Assembly: GCA_015680685.1 (NCBI GenBank)
Contig: MNCI01011946.1
Location: forward strand, 319,652 to 383,651
Direction of reading: 5' to 3'
Length of the DNA: 64,000 bases
Origin: Gnetum montanum
Taxonomy: Eukaryota; Streptophyta; Gnetopsida; Gnetales; Gnetaceae
In this document: one piece after another, positions 23,551 through 35,208 of the stretch
Position numbering within the stretch: the stretch's first letter is position 1
Layout of the letters: every line of letters starts with the position of its first letter
Notes under the pieces: generated by a model
Seen by the model: only the letters and a program-made list of their open reading frames with translations
Told to the model about the DNA's origin: nothing
The model's database searches: none
Program-made: the position numbers and the translations under genes

Positions 23551-25841
23551 ATTTCCTAGCCACTAGGTGTCTGTTGGTGTTGTGGTGGCTGGGTAGATAA
23601 ATTGTTAGTCACACACTTGATTGTTAAATGTATGGTGGGTCAAGGTATGAGGTGTGTTAATGTTATGGATGTTTGGTCCACTATTGCATCCTTGATCATG
23701 ATATGGTATGCATGGATTTGTTGGTCTCCCCACACTTGTAGATTCATTGCTTGGGTTTGGAATTGGAGTAATGATGGATGGTGGCCCTTGTGTAGGATTA
23801 GAGGACAGTGGTGGTGAAAAGGAAGGTGTCACACTAGATTGGCATTGTGCTAGTTCAAATGATGTGGTAGATCCATGAGTATTTTGCTTTGACTTATGAC
23901 CTTTCCTAAAGAAGGGATGGTAGCATGTGATGAGGTGGAGTATGAGAATATCAATGATAGGATGGATGGTAAGAGGCACGAGGTGTTGATCACTTTAGGG
24001 ATGTCATGGATTGATGGTACTCAGGAGAGTAATAGTGGAGATTTAAGGTAGAGGATGTACAACTAGTTGGAGAAAAAAGGTGTTGAACATAATATTTGTG
24101 CAGTTTCGACTGATAGGAAGGATAGGGCTAATTTGGTGATGGCCTCCCCCACGACTGTGGTTGTTGCCACTACGGTTGATGACAGTGTTGAGGCTAGTAA
24201 TAAGTCCCCCTAGGATAGTACGATTAGTTGTGGGACTATCTATAATTGCCTTATGGAAGAGGAAATCTCCTAGCCATGTGCTTCTGTACAAACTTCATAT
24301 TTAAGGCACCTACCCAATACCCATGTAGATGTAACAAGACTGGGCAATGGCCCTTCAAATGGTCATATATGCAAATATCACATCCATTATCTTTGTTTGT
24401 GGTTGAGTTTATAGCCTCACTTTCTTCAACTATTTTTCTTGTTTGCCAAAAAGTGTTCCTAGCTATTTCTTGGTTCTGTATCCTTTGTTTATTGTGATTG
24501 CTTAACTTGTTTTGCATGATCCTCTTCTCAACCATCTCAATAAGAGTTGTAACATTTTCATATATCCATTTTGACATTCTATTAAACTTTGCTTCAATTT
24601 TTATCAATAGACTTCTATATTAGCAAGGTTTGTTACAAGATCACCTTATCGAGAGTAGTTTCTTTATCCTTACCATAGATATGAACCTCTATCTATTGAA
24701 GAGCTGGATCCCACTAATATTTCTTGACATTCTTCCATTTTCATATCTCTCCTTCTTCTTTTGCCACATGTTTGATTAGCTCTTGGATTTTATGGATCCG
24801 TAGCTCGTATAATTGACCTGGAGCATACATCCCAAGCGTCTCCTCATTTCATTACAAAGCTCATCTATGATGTGGAAAAGTTACCTTTCCTCAAAGAAAC
24901 CATGACTTGGGCATCTATTCAGTAGAGAATAATATCTATCTAAGGTCATGTCCAAGGGTTCATGTTGTTCTTATCTCCATCCTTGGATCTATTTCCTTAG
25001 GTTGGACATCCTCGCATAGGTTTGATATTTCTCATTGAAGAGTTCCAGCATTGTGGACCACCATAAGATTGAATTTGGTTTCAATAATCTATATCACACT
25101 TCGGCTCTATCAACCAGTGTCCTAGGAAAGAGCTTCAGCTTTTACCATCCACTTTCAATGTTGTAAAAAGCATAGGCATTATGGAAGGCTTGTAAATGAT
25201 GTTGCGGATCTGAATTATAGCCTCCTGTAAATTTAGGAATATTATTCATATCAAGCTTGGGTAGGCAACTCCCTTTGCGATGCCTATGAGATATCTTAAC
25301 TACCTCTATGATCTACATTAGGCTCTTAGTGGCTGATAAGGGTCCATCATCGTCAGACAAGTTATGATGAGAATTTCTATTCGGTTGATTGTGATGATTT
25401 TGTCTATGTTCATGTTGATGACCATGAGTGTTCCTACAGGTTCAATTTTTGTTTTTATTCCGACCGTTTAGTGGAGCTTTATCCCCATGCTTATGTTCAT
25501 CTTCATCAGAACTAAACATTGAAGAGGGAGAGAAAGATGAGGAACTAGAAGGATTGCCATGGCTTCTATGGTGTTTCCTAGGGTCCCTTGATTTATCCTT
25601 TTTGAAATTTCAAGGAGGTCCTAGGCCTTGAGGCCTTCCTTGGTCTAGGACTTACTTCATCACCTCTAGAGTTGTCTGCTTTAGGTGAATGTAGTCTTTG
25701 AGTGTCGTTAGGGTGGTCATGAACATAAGAAGCCTTTGCATAAGGTTGGTCACTCCAATTTTCCTCACCATATATCTCATTAGTTCTCCAATGAATGTTT
25801 TCGTTATACAATACATTATTACTTCCTTATGAAAGAGACAT
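23550..25841 (-). pseudogene. Element 2 gag remnant
   Basis: A start ATG lies at 25841 (minus strand). An Arg/His-rich N-terminal part (25811-25593) is followed by a core with DMNNIPKFTGGYNSDPQHHL near 25250 and KLKLFPRTLVD near 25130. Then come an open stretch at 24607-24251 with CDICIYDHLKGHCP and a Pro/Ser-rich tail (23979-23605). The C-terminal PCIPYHDQGC wording also occurs in element 3. Stops and frameshifts are present. The element continues into noncoding sequence with no pol. Confidence 0.75.
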
Positions 25842-25940
25842 TGTTGTTGGCTTATGGTTTGTGTGATTTAATATTTTCTAAAGGATATATCGTTAATACC
25901 TTTATAGCGATCATGTATGATGTAACTAATCTAGATAACT

Positions 25941-25966
25941 AGCACCATCTCCAGCAATAGCACCAA
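25941..25966 (-). promoter_or_regulatory. Element 2 primer-binding site, degenerate
   Basis: On the minus strand, directly after the LTR, the sequence reads TTGGTGCTATTGCTGGAGAT. It is a mutated form of the tRNA-Asp-type site seen in better shape in element 3. It fixes the element's orientation. Confidence 0.65.
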
Positions 25967-26827
25967 TGATGAGTGGTGGGGGTACACCTCTGCCCAACCA
26001 TACGAATCACAAGCATTCACACACAATCTAGTCAAATTCCATGGATGGGACTAGTTTTGGCATCTAGATCGTTGTGCTTTGATCACAATTTGCTGTCTTC
26101 CCACTTGGACTAGTGGTAGCTTTGTCACATATGGTTTAGTCCAAAGTGAGGTATATGATGTTGTCTAACTCTATGTTGCTCCTAATGACGATAAAGAGAA
26201 ATTAACTAAGCTAATGAACAATGGAAAATAAGATCTAAACTAGCCTACGTACGATGAGTATCTATCCCCAATCATCCATACACATCTTGGACTTCATATA
26301 ACTACTGCTGGGATTGCCAAGTGTACATCATTGGGTGTGCCAAATGATACACTACTAGATTACCAAGTACTTACACTTAAGCGCTTGTGATTAAGTCATA
26401 CTCATTCCGCTTAATGACAAGAATAGTAAATAGCAATAAATGGAAACATTAACTAAAGAAAATAGTAAATAATTAAACAATTAAATAATTAAAGCAATAA
26501 TAAATCTAAGTGAATGCGGTAATGATGGAAGTAATCTTGTTCTTTATTTCTAGTCATGTAACGTGTCCAAGTACGTCACACTCGAACAAAGGTGCCGTAC
26601 GATTATAAACATCACACTGCAAGTATGCACTGGGAGTAACAGAACTTCAATTCAAAAATTTAAAAAAGACTATCAAACATTGAGAACTAAAACTATGTCC
26701 CAATCGTGCACCCAAGTGTTGTATTTATAGGCTAGCATGGAAGAGATGATATTGGATATTCGACATCGTTTCTTAGGACCCGATATCGTGTATCTGATAT
26801 CGAGGCTAACACAATGATGACTCATCA
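25967..26827 (-). repeat. Element 2 5' LTR (861 bp)
   Basis: It begins TGATGAGTGG and ends GACTCATCA. It matches 17679-18569. On the minus strand GATATC motifs (near 26780-26805) lie upstream of a TATAAATA box near 26725. Confidence 0.9.
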
Positions 26828-27554
26828 ATGATTGCAACATATTTATAGTTAAGTGAGTAATTTTACCTTCAACACAAGCTTGTTTAATTTTTTGTCATTT
26901 TTCCAACTTTTTTGCATACTCTTTTTTGGTCAAGACTTTATTAATCCAAGTCTTTTGTCTTTTCAAGATACTTTTGTTATTCCAAATCTTACCTCTTCCA
27001 TCCTAATCAACAAAGTTAACAAGAATTTGTCGAGGTTTATCCTTCTTAGGACTAATTGTATTTGCACTAATCATTAGGGTAGAAGAAATATACATTTGTT
27101 TTATAAAAAAATCTAGCATGACTTGCAAAAGATCCTCACCGTGTTCTTTAGGAATTCCCACGATTCACTAATTTTGAATCTTGTCATGTTTTTCTTCATC
27201 TTCATGCATTTTCTTAGTCACTGCTACTAAGCCCGAATGAGTAGTTGTTATTTTTGATTCAAGAGAATCTAAGTTTGACTACAAAGTATTCATATTAGCC
27301 TAAACTTGAGTTGCTTCAACATTTGACAATGAATTTTCAACTCTATAGCGGTTGGAATGGTTCATACCTTTTATTATCATGGCTTCAACTATGGATTACA
27401 ATTACATAATCCTAGATGCCAGGGAGTTCAAAGTTGCAACCTTGTTATTCCATTCCTTTTGAGAAATCATAAATCTTGCCAATAAAATCCTACTTCTTGT
27501 ACTTTCCCAAACTACTTGAAATGGAATAAGTTGATTTCTACTTGGCTTTGGCAT
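26828..27554 (-). pseudogene. LINE ORF1 remnant (coiled coil plus RRM-like part)
   Basis: The start ATG at 27554 (minus strand) opens with MPKPSRNQLIPFQ. A leucine-rich heptad stretch (VATLNSLASRI, later LQSNLDSLESKI) near 27440-27230 suggests a coiled coil. The following RQILVNFVD and GKIWNNKSILK (near 27030-26960) resemble the RNA-binding fold of L1-type ORF1 proteins. Stops break the frame. It belongs to the LINE at 14400-17678, from which element 2 separates it. Confidence 0.6.
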
Positions 27555-27599
27555 ACAAAATATTGAATCACAAATGATTGAAATGCCGAAAGCTCAAAT

Positions 27600-27695
27600 T
27601 AGATATGTAATCCACCAAATTGCCCAAATCACCAAATTGCCTTCAATCCCAAATTGCCCAAAATTGCTGAATTGCCAAATCGCCAAAACTTATGT
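27600..27695. repeat. Short tandem repeat CCAAATTGCC
   Basis: The 10-base word CCAAATTGCC and close variants recur about seven times between 27612 and 27688 upstream of LINE ORF1. It may be part of the LINE 5' region. Confidence 0.6.
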
Positions 27696-27734
27696 TGGAA
27701 TTATATGGATTTATCTTGCATTGCAAAATAACAT

Positions 27735-27910
27735 ATATAAAGGATCATCACCTAGAGCCATAATGCTTATCTTGCTAAGGGGGATCATAGGAGGATTGGT
27801 AGATGAGCAAAAGCCTAACCTCTTTGAATGGTTGTGCCCATGCTCAAATTTAGGTCTTCGATTTGAGAAATGAGCACCTTACCATCACTCCAAATGATAG
27901 TCCGTTACAA
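27735..27910 (-). repeat. tRNA-derived SINE-like copy
   Basis: On the minus strand the head GGAGTGATGGTAAGG (A-box-like) is followed after about 35 bases by AAATTTGAGCATGG (B-box-like), then a body that matches 39905-40078 in the same orientation. A shorter related head occurs on the plus strand at 39065-39150. Several copies with the same layout support a SINE family. Confidence 0.5.
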
Positions 27911-28234
27911 AATAACATATATGCTTAGAAGAATTTTGATTGCATATGATTTTAGAGAAATTTTTTACTATTAAGGGGACCAATGTTGGACTTGAAAGAA
28001 TAACTCTAAGTACACCCTAAGATATAGTTAATAGGAAGCTCCTCCTTGAGAGGGTTATGATTCCCTTACATGAGCCTAATTGTGTTTTCATGCAAACAAC
28101 TAGAAGGAGGTGATGTTCTTGGGAAAGCTAGACAAAGTGTTGGAAGCTACCCAATTAACTTAGTTCTAGAGGTACATGGTGCCTTTGTTTCATTAACCTA
28201 GAAGAAATATAAATGAATATAATAATTGTTTATG

Positions 28235-28310
28235 TGTGATTTGAACTACTAACCTCTTACTTTAGAGAAACAATGAGCTAACCACTTAAACCACCTCATT
28301 GATAAATTAA
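28235..28310 (-). repeat. tRNA-like SINE head
   Basis: The minus strand reads GGTGGTTTAAGTGGTTAGCT (A-box-like), then GGTTAGTAGTTCAAATC (B-box-like). It could not be folded into a credible tRNA by eye and has no clear anticodon arm, so a SINE remnant is more likely than a tRNA gene. Confidence 0.35.
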
Positions 28311-28479
28311 AACCTAACACTAACCAAAGTATATTAGTAGGTATGGTCAAAGTTTAATTCCTTTGTGCTATACCTAAGAGAGTCCAACAGCAAAATTGAG
28401 AATCCGGAGGAGACTTGAAAAATAAAACCAAATTACAAAAGCTCCCTAAATAGCTTATATAGAAAGTGCACTTCTTTGC

Positions 28480-29243
28480 TAGAACCTACGCTTCATAATC
28501 TCTTCATGATAATGGCCGACATTGGAAATAAGGAAGGAAAAAAAAAAACAAAACAATACGGTATTGGAAAAAGCAAAAACAACCACAAACCGAGAAAACA
28601 AAAAGTGTCGGTGCGTCCCCATCACGATTTTATAATACTACCGGTATCCGATACCGAGACCCACCAAATTCTGCGTCATACCAACCCTCAAAAAACTCAA
28701 ATGTAAATAGTACAAATTGCAAATGACGGTGAATTGTTATTATTGGGAAGGGAAAACGACAAAATAAAATGGCGAGAATTTTCCACAGAAACAAAGCAGA
28801 AAACAGGCAATGGCCAGGTTGGGATAAGCTGGCGCAGGGATGTGACATGGGAAAATGGAGAAAGGAAAGCAGATCATGCGTGAGTGAACCAAAGGTTCAG
28901 CTCATGGCAATGGTAAACCAGAAACCGCGTTAAAATCGGCATCGCCTTCTCACAGCTGTGGAAGATTTGACAAAGCTCATGTAAGTATTATATTTATCTG
29001 CATTTGTAGGTATGATGATGATTAATGATTGTTAATTGATAGATACTTTTTCTGTTGCTGTCTTTGTCGTGATTTTAAGGCGAAGGTAGCAACTGCTTCG
29101 CATTCTTTTATTGTTGCTGCTGCTGCTGCTGGTTTTGGCTTTGGCTTTGGCTGTGGCTGTGGCTGTGGCTCTTCGTCAGCGTCAGCGGCTTCTGCGCATG
29201 GTTTTGTTTCCGGATACGGCGAGGAATTGAGGAGGAGGACGCC
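28480..29243 (+). promoter_or_regulatory. CESA upstream region and probable 5' leader
   Basis: From about 28480 the composition changes from AT-rich transposon-like to more GC- and CpG-bearing sequence. A TATAATAC word lies at 28631, followed by a hyphenated palindrome CGGTATC-C-GATACCG (28642-28656). Nearer the gene, 29113-29170 holds GCT repeats then TTTGGC/TGTGGC hexamer repeats. Upstream ATGs at 29012-29035 would give a seven-codon ORF if transcribed. The transcription start cannot be fixed from sequence. Confidence 0.4.
29113..29170 (+). repeat. Microsatellite in CESA leader
   Basis: Five GCT triplets are followed by hexamers of the form TTTGGC and then TGTGGC. It lies 75-130 bp before the CESA ATG, probably in the transcribed leader. 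It makes spurious Gln/Ser ORFs on the minus strand and Gly/Cys-rich ones on the plus strand. Confidence 0.75.
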
Positions 29244-32200
29244 ATGGATGCAGGCGCCGGCATGATCGCCGGCTCGCACAAGCGCAATGAGCTCGTCATG
29301 ATCCACCGCGACGGTGATGTAAGCCTTCGGGATTTTGCTCTTCATTGTGTGGATTTCAAGTTCTTGTTTGTGTTGTTTTTGACTCTTTGTAAGTTTGTTT
29401 ATGAGATCTCTGATGTCGTTAAAGGATCCGCTTTTGTTTTGGAATGATCTAGAGTGTGAGTGCGTTTTGTGATTTGATACTTGCGGTTTCCTCTTAATGT
29501 CATTTTGTGACGACGTTGTTTTGTTTTAGGGCTTCGAGTATTGCAATCGAGCAGGATTTGTTTAGAAAGCACTTTAAATGCTGCAGTTGAAGTCCGTTTT
29601 TGTGATAGACTTCGTCTCGAGTCGCTGTAATGCTGCAATCGAACGGGATTCGTTAAGTGTAGGACATTTGAAAGTTTGCAATCGTTAGATTTTTGTTTGG
29701 GAGGCTTCAAATGCTCCAATCTGAAAAATTTTGCTCAAAGAACTTGAATTGCTGTTTTAAGTTTAGTTCCATTAACCCTATGCAATGCGTTCCGAAGGTG
29801 CTGTAGTGATCCGCTTTTGTTTTAGAAAGATCTAGTGTGTGTATGCGTTTTCAGTTTTGATACTTGCGGTTTCCTCTCAATGTCATTTTGCGACAATGTG
29901 TAGTTTTTGGGCTTGAAATATTGCAATCGAGTGGGATTTGTTTAGAAAGAACTTTAAATGCTGCGGTTGAAGTCCAGTTTTGTCATAGACTTCGTCTTGA
30001 GCCGCTATAATGGCGCAATCGAACGGGATTTTTAAGTTTGGAACGTTAAATCGGATGGCTGCAAATGCTCTAGTATGAAAAATTTTGTTTCGAGGGCTTG
30101 AAATGCTGTGATCAAGCTTAGTTTCATCAACCCTAAGTGATGCGTTCGGGAGTTGCTGCAGTGAACGCATTCTGGTTTCACCTTTGCACAAGGCTATTCT
30201 GAATTCTTTTTTGATTGGAAGAGTACCGTTCGTTATTTCCCGATTCTTAACTTATTCTAGCGAGATCTACTTTAAGAGAAGCGAATTTTCTTTGTTCATC
30301 GGCAAAATAGATAGGATGGATTAGGATGGAGATCTAGCCATCTAAGAGATGGATTGGATGGATTTTTGCAGGCCAAATCTGCAAAGCAGTCGAGTAACCA
30401 TGTGTGTCAGATCTGCGGTGACAACGTCGGCCTGAACGCGGACGGGGAGCTGTTTGTTGCGTGTCACGACTGCGGCTTTCCGGTCTGCAGACCTTGCTAC
30501 GAGTACGAGCGAAAGGAGGGCAATCAGTGCTGCCCTCAGTGCAAAACCCGATACAAAAGGCACAAGGGTTTGTAAGCTTTAACTGTTTCCCTTCTTTTAT
30601 TTAGGTTTCCGGTTTGTATAATTTATAAGTTTTGGATTACGTATTGGATGAGTTTGTGCAGGATCTCCGCGAGTGGATGGTGACGAAGAAGAAGAAGACA
30701 TTGAAGACCTGGAACATGAGTTCAATTACTCTCAGAACGCAAGAGGAACCAAGGACAAACCTGAGGCAGCGATTAATTGGAGGGGCGACGATACTGATTC
30801 AGTTGCCACTTCAGGAAGACCGGATCCTCAAAATCAAATTCACCTTCTTACCAATGGCCAGGTTGTATGGCAGTGTATTTTTCTTGGGTTTATTAGATTT
30901 CTTAAAAGTGAAAAAAAAAGACTTTTATATATTAATGGGTTAGCCCATTCGAAATTAACATTGGATAAACGTTTATTCTCAAAAAAAAAAGCCAAAAAAG
31001 AGTTTTTCATTATACAAGTAAATATTATATATTATACAAAATTATTTTAGTTCATTGTGACTCATGGACCTGAATCTGTCAATTCAGGTGTCTGGAGAGA
31101 TCCCAGATGTGTCCCCTGACCACGTATCGACCACGGATAGTGTGGGAGGCAGGCGAGTCCGTGGTTCCCATTACGCTGATCCTAATCAGCCTGGTAATGT
31201 GCTTCATATTTGTGATTTGGTTCTGAAAATCATTTAACTTGACAAGCTGATATCTAGCCTTCACTTTAAATAAAAAATATTGAAGATTGTGTTCTTAACT
31301 CTGATTATGTGGACTTGACTGATACAGTGCAAGTAAGAACTGTAGATCCTTCAAAGGATTTAAACTCCTATGGACTTAGCGATGTTGACTGGAAAGAGAG
31401 GGTGGAGAGTTGGAAACTTAAACAGGAAAAGAATCTGATGCAAATGACAAATGGAGGTAGATACAATGATAACAAAGGAGATATGGAAGGCACTGGATCT
31501 AATGGGGAGGATCTTCCTATGTACGTTGTTACTTCAAATTACATAACAAAATTTTGAATGGGATTTTGATTTCAAAGTGCAATTACATGGGTCTTGTTTT
31601 AGTGGGTGTTAACATTTTTTCGTTATGCGTTTACTTTGAAGTACTTGTTCTTCACTGCATGCTTTGTTTTTGGGTGCAGTTACCCCACAGACTTGCAGTA
31701 CCTACTTAATTTCTGATATAATTGTTGCTGTATTTATGAAGTTTTTATCGTTAGCACATAGCCTTGTAAAATTAAAGGCTTTCATTCACGTTGTCTTGTG
31801 CCTTTATTATGAATGTAATTGAATGATTTGTGAGATATTGAAGTTTAAAACTTTTGCAGGGCCGATGATGCTAGACTGCCATTGAATAGAACTGTTCCAA
31901 TTGATTCATCGCAGTTAACTCCCTACAGAATTGTTATCTTACTTCGACTTGTTATTGTGGCCGTTTTCTTCCACTACCGTATAACCACACCTGTGAACGA
32001 TGCATATCCTTTGTGGCTAGTATCAGTAATATGCGAGGTTTGGTTTGCTGTATCCTGGCTTCTTGATCAATTTCCCAAATGGAAGCCCGTGCAAAGAGAA
32101 ACATTTTTGGACAGGCTTTCACTTAGGTTTGTGGATTATTTCTCTTTCATTGATTGCGTTGGATATAATAAAAAATTCATAACAAAGTTGTAAGTTACTT

Positions 32201-35200
32201 TATTTTCGCCATATTTGTAGGTATGATAGACCAGGGGAACCCTCTCAACTGGCGCCTGTGGATGTGTTTGTGAGTACAGTGGATCCGCTCAAGGAGCCTC
32301 CTCTTGTGACAGCCAATACTGTCCTTTCCATTCTCGCAGTTGATTATCCAGTTGACAAAGTTTCCTGCTATGTTTCTGACGATGGTGCTGCCATGTTGAC
32401 ATTTGAAGCACTTTCAGAAACATCAGAATTTGCAAGGAAGTGGGTGCCCTTCTGTAAAAAGCACAATATTGAGCCTAGAGCTCCAGAATTCTATTTTGCC
32501 CAGAAGATTGATTATTTGAAGGATAAAATACAGCCTTCATTTGTGAAGGAACGACGAGCAATGAAGGCAAGCTTATGGTTTTTTTTTTTTTATAAAAATA
32601 GTTTGTTTGTTTTAATTTTGCATTATGACTTTTTGATCACAGCATAATGTTTGAGTTGGAACCTGACATTCTTTGCTGTCTTGCAGAGGGAATACGAAGA
32701 ATTCAAGGTGAGGGTAAATGCTCTTGTTGCAAAGGCACAAAAGGTCCCTGAGGAAGGATGGACGATGCAGGATGGTACTCCCTGGCCTGGAAACAACCCA
32801 AGAGATCATCCTGGCATGATCCAGGTAGGCGTTGCTGCTTTCAGCTTTTCAACACAGAATTCATGCTTTTGATTCAATAGTCTAGTTCTAACTTAAAAGT
32901 TTTCATTAGGTATTTCTTGGTCACAGTGGTGGCCTTGACACCGAGGGCAATGAGCTACCTCGCCTTGTTTATGTTTCCCGTGAAAAAAGGCCAGGTTTCC
33001 AGCACCACAAGAAAGCTGGTGCCATGAATGCGTTGGTATGAGCAGTTTGATTCAATGGTTTTTAAAATTATGCTATTTCTTAGAGTAACTTTGTATTTAA
33101 CTATCGTAATTGGATTTATTTGGCATTCAGGTTCGTGTGTCTGCTGTCCTGACAAATGGTCAATTTCTACTGAACCTTGACTGTGATCACTACATCAACA
33201 ATAGCAAAGCTATTCGAGAAGCAATGTGCTTCATGATGGATCCTGCCCTGGGCAAGAAAACCTGTTACGTGCAGTTTCCGCAGAGATTTGATGGAATTGA
33301 TAGACATGATCGATATGCCAATCGCAACACTGTCTTCTTTGATGTAAGTATTTTTTATGTTTAGTTCCTTATCTTGCTATTGTCATTCATATCAATGTTC
33401 TAGTTCTAATTTTAAAGTTGTTTACTGGTTTGTAGATCACTATGAAAGGTTTTGATGGAATCCAAGGGCCAGTGTATGTGGGAACTGGATGCTGTTTTAA
33501 CAGGCAAGCACTTTATGGATATGACCCTGTTCTTTCTGAAAAGGATCTGGAGCCAAACTGTTTCTTTAGATGCTGTTGGGGTTCTGGAAGGAAGAGCAGG
33601 AGAAACAAAAGATATGATGAAAAACATAGAAACAAGAGAGGTGAACCAAACGCTGCTGTGTTTGTGTTGGATGATATTGAAGAAGGTGTTGAAGGTGAGT
33701 TTAGTATGTTGCATAAACAATTTATGCTTTTAAATGTTGGGAAACTACAGCACACTTCACAGTGCCATTGCATTTGGGATCACAGGTTATGAGGATGAAA
33801 AATCCCAACTTATTTCTCGAAAACGCTTGGAGAAAAGGTTTGGCCAGTCTTCAGTATTCATTGATTCTACTCTTATGGAAAATGGTGGAGTTATAGACAC
33901 TGCCAACCCTGCCGCTCTGCTGAAAGAAGCCATCCATGTTATCAGCTGTGGATATGAAGATAAGTCAGAATGGGGAAAAGAGGTAAAGTGAACTATGGTT
34001 TTAAGTTTTATATCCAATTTTTAAGTTTTTGTGGCACTACTTGGCATTAACTATGTCATAGGTGGTTGCGTTTTTATCTTTCTTTTTGTTTGTTAACATT
34101 AATTTAATATCTTCTACTGCATAGATTGGGTGGATCTACGGTTCTGTCACAGAGGATATTTTGACCGGGTTCAAAATGCATGCCCGAGGTTGGATTTCTA
34201 TATACTGCATGCCTCTTCGTCCTGCTTTCAAGGGGTCTGCACCTATCAATCTTTCTGATCGTTTAAATCAAGTGCTTCGATGGGCGCTTGGTTCAGTTGA
34301 AATTATGTTGAGTAGACATTGTCCCATTTGGTATGGCTACACTGGAAGGCTGAAACCATTGCAAAGATTCGCATATATCAACACAATTGTTTATCCTTTG
34401 ACATCACTTCCTCTAATAGCATACTGTATTCTACCTGCTATTTGCCTTCTCACAGGAAAATTTATTGTTCCTGAGGTATTGTTTCAGCATTTGTTTTTTT
34501 TCCCTTTTCGAATTATTTGCTCCACTTTACCCTAAAGAGCCAATTTTTGTTTAAGGTAGAGATCTTGAATTCATGAATTTTTTTTAAAGTTTGCTGACTC
34601 CTTCTGAATCTTGTTTACAGATCAGCAACCTTGCCGGCATTTATTTTATTTTGCTCTTTGTATCCATCTTCACAACCGGTATACTTGAGCTTCGTTGGAG
34701 TGGGGTTGGCATTGATGAGTGGTGGAGAAATGAGCAGTTTTGGGTTATTGGAGGTGTTTCGGCCCATTTTTTTGCTGTTTTCCAAGGATTGTTGAAAGTT
34801 TTAGCAGGGATTGACACCAACTTTACTGTTACAGCAAAATCATCAGATGAAGATGGGGAATTTGCCGAGCTGTATGTTTTCAAGTGGACAACGCTTCTTG
34901 TTCCACCAACTACTCTGCTTGTGATAAACCTTGTTGGTGTCGTGGCTGGCGTATCATATGCTCTAAACAGTGGATATGAGTCTTGGGGTCCCCTGTTTGG
35001 AAAACTTTTTTTTGCACTGTGGGTGATTGTTCATCTGTACCCATTCTTGAAGGGTTTGTTGGGAAAACAGAATCGCGTGCCAACCATTGTCATTGTATGG
35101 TCAATTCTTCTGGCATCTATCTTCTCGTTGCTTTGGGTGAGAATTGATCCATTCACAAATAGTACGGGAAAATCAACATCTTCAAGTCAATGCGGAGTTA

Positions 35201-35208
35201 CTTGCTGA
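29244..35208 (+). CDS. CESA: Cellulose synthase catalytic subunit (CESA, 14 exons)
   Basis: Glycosyltransferase family 2 enzyme that polymerises UDP-glucose into beta-1,4-glucan in plasma-membrane rosette complexes. Exons: 29244-29318, 30372-30567, 30662-30861, 31088-31193, 31328-31520, 31860-32126, 32221-32566, 32687-32824, 32910-33035, 33131-33343, 33436-33694, 33786-33982, 34125-34475, 34621-35208. They join in frame to 1084 residues, normal for the family. The start sits in GCCATGG. The RING-type zinc finger uses Cys 37, 40, 56, 59, 64, 67, 79 and 82. Two membrane spans lie near 281-326; about six more follow from 855 on. Catalytic signatures: DDG (399-401), DCD (566-568), TED (781-783), QVLRW (821-825), FTVTAK (957-962). 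[18 protein letters not shown] and the 14-exon layout resemble the CESA1/CESA10 primary-wall clade, although the SSSQCGVTC tail differs. Intron 7 is GC-AG; all others are GT-AG. No stop or frameshift is seen. Confidence 0.97.
29423..30170 (+). repeat. Tandem duplication inside CESA intron 1
   Basis: Unit A (about 29428-29810) and unit B (about 29811-30170) align along their length with a shift of 383 bp. Shared anchors are CCGCTTTTGTTTT (29428, 29811), ATACTTGCGGTTTCCTCT, ATTGCAATCGAG and TTTAAATGCTGC. The copies are clearly diverged, so the duplication is old. It makes up most of the 1053-bp first intron; the other introns are 85-339 bp. Confidence 0.85.
32567..32686 (+). other. CESA intron 7, GC-AG type
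   Basis: Exon 7 must end ATGAAG so that exon 8 (AGG GAA TAC) continues the family motif AMKREYEEFK. The donor is then AAG|GCAAGC, with a normal CTTGCAG acceptor. The nearest GT downstream (after TTATG) would shift the frame and create a stop. GC donors with AAG|GCAAG context are a known minor class spliced by the major spliceosome. Confidence 0.85.

Larger units (their letters stand above)
17679..26827 (-). mobile_element. Element 2: pol-less Athila-type LTR retrotransposon with ORFX
   Basis: LTRs at 17679-18569 and 25967-26827 flank a 7.4-kb interior. On the minus strand the order is PBS (next to 25966), gag (25841-23550), a noncoding block (23500-22130), an internal promoter, a leader intron, ORFX (21496-18750) and the polypurine-side sequence (18570-18620). 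No protease, RT, RNase H or integrase motif was found. It inserted into the LINE between its ORF1 and endonuclease regions. Flanks GTGAG and ATGAT give no clear target duplication. The plan matches element 3 closely. Confidence 0.85.

Noticed and set aside
17674-26832. Target-site duplication for element 2
   Set aside because: Flanks GTGAG and ATGAT do not match; no claim is made.
28235-28310. Possible tRNA gene
   Set aside because: A- and B-box-like words are present but no complete cloverleaf with anticodon and acceptor stem could be drawn; treated as SINE.
28981-29010. GTAAGT...TTTGTAG as a 5' leader intron of CESA
   Set aside because: It would be only about 30 bp, too short for a plant intron; a longer leader intron cannot be defined.
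29022-29345. Minus-strand Gln/Pro/Ala-rich ORFs over the CESA start
   Set aside because: They only read the GCT and TTTGGC microsatellite and the antisense of exon 1.
32571-32580. Use of the GT at TTATGGTTTT as donor for CESA intron 7
   Set aside because: It changes the frame and creates a stop at the junction with exon 8.
33412-34017. Minus-strand ORFs inside CESA exons 11-12
   Set aside because: Antisense shadows of conserved coding sequence; no independent evidence.
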